Shown here one piece after another: positions 49,759 to 57,348 of a DNA stretch of 64,000 nt. Source of the DNA: Minwuia sp. (GTDB lineage Bacteria; Pseudomonadota; Alphaproteobacteria; Minwuiales; Minwuiaceae). Both the position numbers and the translations under genes were made by a program. Position 1 is the stretch's first letter; each line of letters opens with the position of its first letter. The stretch spans positions 62,001 to 126,000 of the forward strand of contig JARGPL010000001.1 of NCBI GenBank assembly GCA_029210175.1. Direction: 5' to 3'. Under the pieces are notes generated by a model that was given only the letters and a program-made list of their open reading frames with translations, searched no databases and was not told the origin of the DNA.

Positions 49759-51215
49759 TCATGAAGCTTCTCGAACCGCTGAACATCAACGGCATGGTGC
49801 TGCCCAACCGCATCGCCGTCCCCGCCATGGTCACCCGCCTGTCGGGGGAGGATGGCTACGTCAATGACGACATCATCGACCGCTATCGCCGCTACGCGGA
49901 GGGTGAGGTCGGCCTGATCGTCGTCGAGGCGATGGCGATCCATGGATCCAAGTCGGGGCCGCTGCTGCGGATTTCCGATGACAGTTTCATTCCCGGTCAC
50001 CGGCAGCTGGCCGATGCCGTACATGGTGCCTCCGATTCCAGGGTGGTGCCGCAGATCATCCATTTCATGAAGGTTGCACGCTCCGGCTGGCGACAGCGGA
50101 TCGAGGATCTGTCGCCGGAACAGATAGAATCGATCATTGCCGATTTCGGCCTGGCGGCAGTCAGGGCGCGTGAAGCCGGGTATGACGGCGTGGAGCTGCA
50201 TTCCGCCCATGCCTATACGCTGTCGTCGTTCCTCAGCCGCCGCAACAGCCGCAAGGATGCATTCTCCGGCAAGACGCTGGAGGGTCGGCTGCACATGTTC
50301 GGTCGCGTGATGGCCGAAGTCCGCCGACAGGTGGGCCACGATTTCCCGGTCGGTATCCGGTTCCTGGCGGAGGAGGCGATCAAGGACGGCTACACGATCG
50401 ACGAGGCCAAGCTGATCGCTTTGCGCATGGCACAGGCAGGGGTCGATTACATCTCCCTGTCCGTCGGCGGCAAGTTCGAGGATGCGCAGCCCCGTGACGG
50501 CCATCCGCTGTACCCCTACACCGGCTATTCGGGGGATCGCTGCATGCCCGGCAACTGGTATCCGCCCATGCCCCATGCGCATCTGGCCGGGGCCATCAAG
50601 CAGTTCATCAATGCCAAGGGGCACTCGGTGCCCGTCATCTCCGTCGGCAAGATCTCGGACCCGGACGATGCCGAACAGTTGCTGCAGGACGGCAGGGCCG
50701 ACATCATCGGCATGGCGCGCCAGCTGCTGGCCGACCCGGACTGGCCCGCAAAGGTGCGCCGGTCGCGCCAGGATGCGATTGTCCACTGCATCTATTGCAA
50801 TGTCTGCAAGCAGCTGGATGAGAACTTCAAGGAAGTGCATTGCTTCCTCTGGCCAAAAGGCGCGCGGCAGGCTCCGGCGGATGATCCGAACCGGCCCGTG
50901 CCGGTCTGGCCGGACGGCAGGGGGGACCTGGCGGCCACGGTGAAGGACGGCCAGATCCAGCTCGGCTGGCCGAAGGTGCCCGGCGTCATCGGCTACGACG
51001 TCTACCGGGCCACGGACGGCGATGTGGCGGAGGTCGTCGAAGCGGTGAAGTCGGCGAAGTATGCGGATCGCACCGTGCTGGGTGGCCTCCGTTACGACTA
51101 TTTCGTGAGACCTTTCGATGCCAGCGGCACGGCCGGACCGCCATCGCATCAGGTATCCGTGGAGATGCCGATGCCGGAGGGCCTTGCCACCATGCTGGAG
51201 GCTGCGGATGGCTGA
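49755..51215 (+). CDS. Old-yellow-enzyme-type NADH:flavin oxidoreductase with fibronectin-III-like tail
   Basis: 486 residues. The first ~370 form an FMN TIM barrel ('GYDGVELHSAHAYTLSSFLS', 'GIRFLAEE'). A 4Fe-4S site Cys345, Cys348, Cys351, Cys363 resembles 2,4-dienoyl-CoA reductase. In that enzyme an FAD/NADPH domain follows; here residues about 393-470 look like a fibronectin type III module ('GQIQLGWPKVPGVIGYDVYRA...YDYFVRPFDASG'). So the electron route must differ, or an external partner exists. It probably reduces an activated double bond in the pathway. Starts at an ATGA overlap with marR; the next gene overlaps its end by 8 nt. Confidence 0.88.
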   Translation: MIMKLLEPLNINGMVLPNRIAVPAMVTRLSGEDGYVNDDIIDRYRRYAEGEVGLIVVEAMAIHGSKSGPLLRISDDSFIPGHRQLADAVHGASDSRVVPQIIHFMKVARSGWRQRIEDLSPEQIESIIADFGLAAVRAREAGYDGVELHSAHAYTLSSFLSRRNSRKDAFSGKTLEGRLHMFGRVMAEVRRQVGHDFPVGIRFLAEEAIKDGYTIDEAKLIALRMAQAGVDYISLSVGGKFEDAQPRDGHPLYPYTGYSGDRCMPGNWYPPMPHAHLAGAIKQFINAKGHSVPVISVGKISDPDDAEQLLQDGRADIIGMARQLLADPDWPAKVRRSRQDAIVHCIYCNVCKQLDENFKEVHCFLWPKGARQAPADDPNRPVPVWPDGRGDLAATVKDGQIQLGWPKVPGVIGYDVYRATDGDVAEVVEAVKSAKYADRTVLGGLRYDYFVRPFDASGTAGPPSHQVSVEMPMPEGLATMLEAADG

Positions 51216-52878
51216 TCCGGCGCGCAGCGATCCGCGGGCACCCGGGGGCCGGAGCATCCATGAGGATGATTTTGCGGCCCGCATGCTGCCGCCCCGGGAC
51301 CAATGGCCCCAGATGCGGTTCGATACGCTGCCCGGACTCGCGGCGATCCCTGACCGGGTCAATTGCGGTGCTGCGTTGCTCGACAGCGGGGCGGAAAGAT
51401 TCGCCGACCGACCGGCCTGTCTCTACCGCGATCATGTCTGGACCTATGCCGAACTGAAGCGTCACGCCGACCAATTGGCGCATGTGCTGGTGGACGATCT
51501 GGGCGTGCGTCCCGGTAACCGTGTGCTTATCCGGGGGGCCAACACGCCGATGTTCGTCGCCTGCTGGTTCGCGGTGATGAAGGCCGGGGCCGTGGCCGTC
51601 GCCACCATGCCGCTGCTGCGCTGGCGGGAACTGGCCTACATGGTGGACCGGGCAGAGATCACGGTGGCGCTCTGCGACCGGCGGCTGGCCGACGAAATGG
51701 CGCGCGCGCACACCGAAAGCCATCACCTGAAACATGTGCGCCACTACGCTGGCGACATGTCAGGCCCGGATGAGCTGGAGGGGGCAGCGGCCGACAAGCC
51801 GGACCGTTTTGACGCCGTGGACACCGCCGCGGATGACGTCTGCCTGATTGCCTTCACATCCGGCACCACGGGCCAGCCGAAGGGCTGCATGCATTTCCAC
51901 CGCGATGTGCTGGCGATCAATGCAACGTTTGCCGACGAGGTCCTGAAGCCCGGGCCCGATGACATCTTCACCGGCAGCCCGCCCATCGCCTTCACCTTCG
52001 GGCTGGGGGCGCTGGTGACATTCCCCATGTCCGCCGGTGCGGCGACCCTGTTCAACGAACAGTTCACGCCGGAGACGACGCTGCAGGCGATACAGGATCA
52101 CGGCGTCACGACGCTGTTCACGGCGCCTACCGCCTATCGCGTGATGACCGGCCTGGCAGCGGAGTATGACCTGTCGAGCCTGCGCCAGTGCGTCAGCGCG
52201 GGGGAGACCCTGCCTGCGCCGGTCTGGCAGGGCTGACATGACGCGACCGGCATGCGCACCATCGATGGGCTGGGGTCGACCGAGATGCTGCATATCTTCG
52301 TGGCGGAGACACCTGCCAACATGCGGGCCGGCGCGACAGGACGTCCGATCCCGGGGTTCGAGGCAAAGGTCGTCGATGATGCGGGCCACGACTGCCCGAC
52401 GGGCACCGTGGGACACCTGGCCGTGCGTGGCCCGACGGGCGTCCGCTACCTCGACAACCCGGAACGTCAGGCGGCCTATGCGAAGGCGGGCTGGAACCAT
52501 ACCGGTGACAGCTACATGGTCGGTGAAGACGGATACTTCCGCTATGCCGCGCGTACCGACGACATGATCATTTCCGCCGGGTACAACATCTCGGGGCCGG
52601 AGGTGGAGGCGATCCTGCTGACCCACCCGGCGGTTTCGGAGTGCGCGGTCATCGGTGCGCCCGATCCGGACTGGGGGCAGATCGTGAAGGCATTTGTCGT
52701 GCTGCGTCATCCGGATGCCGCGACACCGGAAACCCGCAAGGCCCTGCAGGATCACGTGAAGGCGGAGATCGCGCCCTACAAGTATCCGCGCGCTGTTGAA
52801 TTCGTGGCCGAACTGCCCAAGACTCAGACCGGCAAGGTGCAGCGATTCCAGTTGCGCAAGGAAGAGGAAGCGAAGTGA
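51208..52878 (+). pseudogene. Aryl-CoA ligase (benzoate/2-aminobenzoate-CoA ligase type) with in-frame TGA
   Basis: 556 codons of an AMP-forming ligase, interrupted by TGA at 52234-52236 (codon 343). Frame is kept on both sides: before it 'LIAFTSGTTGQPKGCMHFH' (ATP loop) and 'SAGETLPAPVWQG', after it 'HDATGMRTIDGLGSTEMLHIF', 'GDSYMVGEDGYFRY' and 'KTQTGKVQRFQ' with the acyl-transfer Lys. Relatives have Trp at the stop, so one G-to-A change (TGG to TGA) explains it. The N-terminus ('LPPRDQWPQMRFDTLP') resembles 2-aminobenzoate-CoA ligases. All other motifs are intact, suggesting a recent mutation, a sequencing error or read-through. An ATG at 52252 could restart the C-terminal part. Confidence 0.85.
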
Positions 52879-53267
52879 TGGCAACACCGGTCAACATCAG
52901 CCAGGCACTGGCGGGCAAGGCGTTCTTCAGGGGACGCACGCCAGAGAATGATGATGAGGCAGAGGCGGCGTTTGCCCAGCTTGGCAGCATCAACAATGGC
53001 CAGATCTTCGCAGGCAGCTATCAGGGTTTCACCGCCTGGGAACGACACGGTGCGGGCGACGAACTGGTGCAGGTGATCGATGGCATGACGGAGATCACGA
53101 TCCTGACCGACGATGGCCCTGAAACACACAGGCTGACAGCCGGATCGTTCATTGTGGTGCCGCAGGGACTCTGGCATCGTTTCAACACGCCGGACGGGGT
53201 GACCGTGATGACCGCCACGCCGATGCCGACTGATCACAGCAACGCCGACGATCCGCGGGTCGGCTGA
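52878..53267 (+). CDS. Cupin-domain protein
   Basis: 129 residues. A single small beta-barrel cupin: 'GDELVQVIDGMTEITILTDDG' and 'AGSFIVVPQGLWHRFNTPDG' with a likely metal His. The first cupin motif has fewer His residues than typical dioxygenases, so a binding or isomerase role is possible. Its ATG overlaps the ligase stop codon (TGATG), so translation may suffer from the upstream TGA. Confidence 0.85.
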   Translation: MATPVNISQALAGKAFFRGRTPENDDEAEAAFAQLGSINNGQIFAGSYQGFTAWERHGAGDELVQVIDGMTEITILTDDGPETHRLTAGSFIVVPQGLWHRFNTPDGVTVMTATPMPTDHSNADDPRVG

Positions 53268-53300
53268 CCGCGCATTCGCATTCCTGGGGAGGAACCCGAG

Positions 53301-54212
53301 ATGACTGATATTCGCTATGACGGACGTGTCGCCATCGTGACTGGTGCCGGGGCCGGACTGGGCCGCAGCCATGCGCTGTTCCTGGGCAGCCGGGGGGCAA
53401 AGGTCGTGGTCAACGACCTGGGTGGCAGTGTCGATGGCACCGGCGGTTCCGGCAAGGCGGCCGACGATGTGGTGGCGGAAATCCGCGCGGCAGGTGGGGA
53501 GGCGGTCGCCAACCACGACGCGGTCGGCACCCCGGAAACCGGCAAGTCCATTGTCCAGACCGCGCTGGATACCTGGGGGCAGGTCGACATCCTGATCAAC
53601 AATGCCGGCATCCTGCGTGACAAGTCATTCGCCAAGGTCGATGCGCCGGACTTCCAGGCCGTCATCGATGTTCATCTGATGGGGGCTGTCTGGTGCACCC
53701 ATGCGGCATGGCCCGTGATGCAGGAACGCAATTATGGCCGCGTGGTGATGACCACCTCTGCAGCGGGCCTCTACGGCAATTTCGGGCAGGCCAACTATGG
53801 TGCCGCAAAGCTCGGCATGGTCGGCCTGATGAACGCGCTGAAACAGGAAGGGCGGAAGAGCAACATCAATGTCCATACGGTCGCGCCCATCGCCGGAACC
53901 CGCATGACCAAGGGCATTGTGCCAGATCAGGTCTTCGAGGCGCTGAAGCCCGAACTGATCACGCCGATCGTTGGCTGGTTCGTGGCCGAGGAGAACGAGG
54001 AGACCGGCCACATCATCGAATGCGGCGCAGGCTACTACAGCAAGGTGGAGATGGTGGAAGGTGCGGGACACCACTTCGGCCCGTCCGCCGCTGTCACCCC
54101 TGAAGACCTGAGAGCCAACTGGGACACGATCACCGACATGTCCGCAGCCCGCGCTTTCCCGTCAGCGCTGGAAGCCATTGGTGCCGTCTTCGAAGGCTTG
54201 CCCAAGGCGTGA
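53301..54212 (+). CDS. SDR-family 3-hydroxyacyl-CoA dehydrogenase (MFE-2-like)
   Basis: 303 residues. 'VAIVTGAGAGLGRSHALFLGSRGAKVVVNDLGG' NAD site, 'INNAGILRDKSF', 'YGAAKLG' Tyr-x3-Lys and the long C-terminus match the dehydrogenase part of peroxisomal multifunctional enzyme type 2, which oxidises (R)-3-hydroxyacyl-CoA. Suitable partner for the MaoC hydratases encoded just downstream. GGGGAGGA precedes the ATG. Last gene before a short gap and a minus-strand gene. Confidence 0.9.
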   Translation: MTDIRYDGRVAIVTGAGAGLGRSHALFLGSRGAKVVVNDLGGSVDGTGGSGKAADDVVAEIRAAGGEAVANHDAVGTPETGKSIVQTALDTWGQVDILINNAGILRDKSFAKVDAPDFQAVIDVHLMGAVWCTHAAWPVMQERNYGRVVMTTSAAGLYGNFGQANYGAAKLGMVGLMNALKQEGRKSNINVHTVAPIAGTRMTKGIVPDQVFEALKPELITPIVGWFVAEENEETGHIIECGAGYYSKVEMVEGAGHHFGPSAAVTPEDLRANWDTITDMSAARAFPSALEAIGAVFEGLPKA

Positions 54213-54289
54213 GCCTTTCGGACGAGGCGGCAGGGCCGGGCAGGCAGCAGGGCCGGGCAGGCAGCAGGTGGCGCTTCAGGTGCCGCGCC

Positions 54290-54634
54290 TCAACTCACCT
54301 TGGCGAACAGCTTGTGATGGCGGTTGAAGGTGTGGGGGCGGACCTGACCGGGCCAGCGGCCTGCCTCGACGGCTTCCGACCAGGCGGCGCTGGCCAGCAC
54401 ATCGGGTGAATCGATCTCGTACAGGGCGGTCCATGTCGGGGCTTCCATCGCGACATCCTTGATCTCGCCGCCCAGGCTCACCTGGAAATCCTGCGCCTTC
54501 ATGCGGGTGACCTTGCGGACCCCCGGCACTTTCAGCAGCAGGGGCACATGCTCGGTATCATAGACCTCGTTGAACAGGTCTTCCTTTTCCGGTGCCACGT
54601 CCATGCTCACCTGAAATATGTACCGACCACTCAT
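54290..54634 (-). CDS. Small dimeric alpha/beta-barrel protein (EthD/DUF4286-like)
   Basis: 114 residues. 'YIFQVSMDVAPEKEDLFNEVYDTEHVPLLLKVPGVRKVTRM' has the pattern of the ferredoxin-like dimeric barrel (EthD/DUF4286). Such small proteins assist degradation of cyclic compounds but function is unproved. ATG 54634 has AGGGGG upstream; the frame stays open upstream to 55090 but that is antisense to MaoC. Only gene on the minus strand in this block. Confidence 0.75.
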   Translation of the reverse strand: MSGRYIFQVSMDVAPEKEDLFNEVYDTEHVPLLLKVPGVRKVTRMKAQDFQVSLGGEIKDVAMEAPTWTALYEIDSPDVLASAAWSEAVEAGRWPGQVRPHTFNRHHKLFAKVS

Positions 54635-54721
54635 CGCCAGTCCCCCTGCGTTTGATTTTGTGCAAGTCTGACGGTCCCCGGTGGGTGGCGCAATGATGCA
54701 GTCAGATAGCGAAAGAGACCG

Positions 54722-55180
54722 ATGCGATATTGGGAAGACATGGTGGTGGGCGAGACCTTCGTCGCCGGACCGCACGAAGTGACGGAGGAAGCGGTGATCC
54801 GCTTCGCCAGCAAATATGACCCGCAGTATTTCCACTTGAGCGAGGAGGCGGCGAAGGATGGCCCGTTCGGCACCTTGACCGCATCCGGCTGGCATTCGGC
54901 ATCGATCTGCATGCGGCTGATGGTCGGCGGCCTGCTGGCCACGCTGAAGAGCGAAGGCGCACCGGGGGTGAAGCTGTGCCGCTGGCTGCGCCCCGTGACC
55001 CCGGGGATGCAGCTTTCGCTGCATACCGAGGTGCTGGACACCTATCTGCCGAAAAGCCGCAACGACATCGGGTTCTGCAGCGTGCGTCATTTCCTGCGTA
55101 ATGCCGACGGAACTGATGTGCTGCGCATGGAGAACGTGTTCATGATCGGTCGTCGTGGTGATGCAGGAGAGGGCGCATGA
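54722..55180 (+). CDS. MaoC-family (R)-enoyl-CoA hydratase-like protein 1
   Basis: 152 residues, single hotdog domain. 'EEAVIRFASKYDPQYFHLSEEAAKDGPFGTLTASGWHSASICMRL' carries the Asp and His of the MaoC hydratase motif (YDPQxFH). It adds water to trans-2-enoyl-CoA to give the (R)-hydroxy product. Overlaps the next MaoC gene by 4 nt (ATGA), so the two may form a heterodimer. Confidence 0.9.
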   Translation: MRYWEDMVVGETFVAGPHEVTEEAVIRFASKYDPQYFHLSEEAAKDGPFGTLTASGWHSASICMRLMVGGLLATLKSEGAPGVKLCRWLRPVTPGMQLSLHTEVLDTYLPKSRNDIGFCSVRHFLRNADGTDVLRMENVFMIGRRGDAGEGA

Positions 55181-55629
55181 GCCGCTGGTTCGACGATATC
55201 GAGATCGGGCAGGTGCTCGAAACCGACAGTTACACGCTGACGAAGGAAGAGATCATCGAGTTCGCGACGGAGTTCGATCCACAGCCATTCCACATGGATG
55301 AGGAGGCGGCGAAACATTCGGTGTTTCGCGGGCTGTGCGCTTCCGGCTGGCAGACCGCAGGCATCCTGATGCGGTTGCAGGTGCTGGCGCGCGGCGGTGA
55401 TGATGGCGGGTCCATGGGATCCCCCGGGTTCGACGACCTGCGCTGGCTGAAGCCGGTGCGCCCGGGCGATACCCTGCGGGTGCGCAGCACCTGTGTCGAG
55501 AAGACACCATCGCGGTCCCGCCCTGATCGCGGATCGGCAGTGTTCCATGCGGAGGTCCTCAACCAGAAGGATGAGGTGGTGATGGATGCGCGCCTGATCG
55601 GGATCATCAGAAAACGGCAGGCCGTATAG
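55177..55629 (+). CDS. MaoC-family (R)-enoyl-CoA hydratase-like protein 2
   Basis: 150 residues. 'EEIIEFATEFDPQPFHMDEEAAKHSVFRGLCASGWQTAGILMRL' repeats the hydratase motif with Asp and His (FDPQPFH). Paralogue of the preceding gene and coupled to it. The stop codon touches the GATC edge of the 125-bp palindromic element, which ends the unit. Confidence 0.9.
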   Translation: MSRWFDDIEIGQVLETDSYTLTKEEIIEFATEFDPQPFHMDEEAAKHSVFRGLCASGWQTAGILMRLQVLARGGDDGGSMGSPGFDDLRWLKPVRPGDTLRVRSTCVEKTPSRSRPDRGSAVFHAEVLNQKDEVVMDARLIGIIRKRQAV

Positions 55630-55753
55630 ATCTGTCCATCAAGTGATGGAATCGCGCCAGCCCGCTCCCCCACCCGGCCACCCATTCAGGATGATCCAGT
55701 GGGTGGCCGGGTGGGGGAGCGGGCTGGTGATGCACTCCAACAGTGGAACGATC
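55629..55753. repeat. 125-bp dispersed palindromic element, copy 3
   Basis: Bounded by GATC at 55629-55632 and 55750-55753. The core is a perfect inverted repeat of 28 bp (55657-55684 with 55700-55727) around a 15-nt loop TTCAGGATGATCCAG. Flanks include TCCATC/GATGGA, a second small hairpin. It matches copy 1 (20368-20492, same length) in reverse orientation. The element touches the end of the MaoC gene and lies 34 nt before the dienelactone hydrolase start. Confidence 0.9.
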
Positions 55754-55787
55754 CAGACGGCCTCGGGTCGAGAGAGGGATGAACATC

Positions 55788-56462
55788 ATGAGTGACTGGA
55801 TCAGGCTGACAGCCGGGGATGGACACGGTTTCGACGTCTATCGCGCCGAGCCAGAGGGCAAGCCGCGCGGCGCCGTCGTGGTCGTGCAGGAAATCTTTGG
55901 CGTCAATCCGCACATACGCAACGTGGCGGACGGCTATGCGGAGGCCGGATACCTGGCGCTGGCACCGGCCATCTATGACCGTGTGGAACCGGGGCTGGAA
56001 TGTGGCTACACACCCGACGACATCGCCAGGGGGCGTGACTGGCGCGCCGCGTGTGATCTGGACCAGGTAATGGCGGACCTTTCTGCCACCGTGGACGCTG
56101 CGTCCGCTGCGGGGAAGGTCGGCATGGTCGGATATTGCTGGGGCGGGTCACTGACCTTTGTCTCCGCCTGTCGCCTGGCACCGAAACTGAGCGCTGCCAG
56201 CGGCTATTACGGTGGCCAGATCATGCCGCACATCGACGAGAAACCGGGCGCGGCAACCATGTTGCACTTCGGGGAACTGGACAAATCCATCCCGCTGGAC
56301 GACGTGGAGCGCATTCGCGCCGCACAGCCGGATGTGCAGGTCTTCGTCTATGAGGGTGCCGGTCACGGATTCAACTGCGACCATCGCGCAGACCATCATC
56401 CGGCACATGCTGCCACCGCCCTGCAGCGGACCCTGGACCTGTTCGCTGAGCATCTCGGCTGA
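55788..56462 (+). CDS. Dienelactone hydrolase family protein
   Basis: 224 residues, alpha/beta hydrolase. The nucleophile Cys lies in 'GYCWGGSL', Asp in 'GELDKSIPLDDV' and His in 'YEGAGHGFNCDHR', which is the Cys-Asp-His triad of dienelactone hydrolase. It opens lactones formed in ring cleavage, which suits the aryl-CoA context upstream. ATG 55788 has GAGAGGG 9 nt before it; ATG 55779 is too close to that site. Separated from the MaoC genes by the palindromic element. Confidence 0.9.
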   Translation: MSDWIRLTAGDGHGFDVYRAEPEGKPRGAVVVVQEIFGVNPHIRNVADGYAEAGYLALAPAIYDRVEPGLECGYTPDDIARGRDWRAACDLDQVMADLSATVDAASAAGKVGMVGYCWGGSLTFVSACRLAPKLSAASGYYGGQIMPHIDEKPGAATMLHFGELDKSIPLDDVERIRAAQPDVQVFVYEGAGHGFNCDHRADHHPAHAATALQRTLDLFAEHLG

Positions 56463-56537
56463 GTTTCGGTTGCAAGCCCCTGTTGTGCGGCCTAACCATG
56501 GGGCACACGCACACGCACATTCCGGAGGACATGGCTG

Positions 56538-56762
56538 ATGAGCCGTCAGGATCTCTATCTCGTTTTCGGTGGCACGCTTGTCGATCCGCGCGACAATGTG
56601 CTGGCGGACCCTGAGAAGGTCGATGTCGCAGGCATCTTCCCCACCTACGACGGGGCCATGAAGGCCTGGCGGACAAAAAGCCAGGCCAACGTGGATGACG
56701 CCTATGTCCGCTATTTCATCGCGCCGCTGCATCGCCTGATGCATCCGGATAACAACAGCTGA
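56538..56762 (+). CDS. DUF4170 family small protein
   Basis: 74 residues. 'LYLVFGGTLVDPRDN...IFPTYDGAMKAWRTKSQANVDDAYVRYFIAPLHRLM' matches DUF4170, a small alphaproteobacterial family of unknown function. GGAGG lies 13 nt upstream. The macrodomain gene follows after 22 nt. Confidence 0.88.
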   Translation: MSRQDLYLVFGGTLVDPRDNVLADPEKVDVAGIFPTYDGAMKAWRTKSQANVDDAYVRYFIAPLHRLMHPDNNS

Positions 56763-56784
56763 CGGGCTGGAAAGGCGGCGGGAC

Positions 56785-57300
56785 ATGCGGCTGGAGGTGA
56801 TTGACCGCGATATCACCCGGTTGCATGTCGATGCCATCGTCAATGCCGCAAACGAGACCCTGCTGGGCGGGGGTGGCGTCGATGGCGCGATCCATGCCGC
56901 TGCTGGCCCCGAACTGCTGGATGCCTGCCGGGCGCTGGGCGGCTGTCCCACGGGGCAGGTGCGCCTGACACCGGGGTTCCGGCTGCCTGCCCGCAATATC
57001 CTGCACACCGTCGGGCCAGTCTGGCAGGGCGGCACGGCGGGGGAGCCGGAACTGCTCGGTCTCTGCTATCAGCGCTGCATGGACCTGGCTGTCGCCCGAC
57101 GTTTCAAGTCGCTCGCGTTTCCGGCAATCTCCACCGGTGTCTATGGCTATCCGATCCGCAAGGCGGCCCAGATTGCCGTCGGTACGGTGCTCGGTTTCCG
57201 GAAGGTGAAACATGCCCCGCCGCGCATCACGTTCTGCTGTTTCGGGCAGGAAGCGACGGACGTCTACAGCCTCACCCTGGCCGAGATGGGCTCGGCCTGA
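56785..57300 (+). CDS. Macrodomain protein (O-acetyl-ADP-ribose deacetylase, YmdB-like)
   Basis: 171 residues, one macro domain. 'VDAIVNAANETLLGGGGVDGAIHAAAG' and 'AISTGVYGYPI' are the ADP-ribose-binding loops of MacroD/YmdB enzymes, which remove acetyl from O-acetyl-ADP-ribose and reverse mono-ADP-ribosylation. Normal length. Follows DUF4170 in the same direction. Confidence 0.93.
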   Translation: MRLEVIDRDITRLHVDAIVNAANETLLGGGGVDGAIHAAAGPELLDACRALGGCPTGQVRLTPGFRLPARNILHTVGPVWQGGTAGEPELLGLCYQRCMDLAVARRFKSLAFPAISTGVYGYPIRKAAQIAVGTVLGFRKVKHAPPRITFCCFGQEATDVYSLTLAEMGSA

Positions 57301-57348
57301 CCACCAGTCCATGCGGGCGAGTGCGAATCCACCCGTGAATGGACTGCC

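Noticed and set aside
52234-52236. Selenocysteine or reassigned UGA in the aryl-CoA ligase
   Set aside because: Relatives have Trp, not Cys, at this site, and many other genes in the window end with TGA; a nonsense change is simpler.
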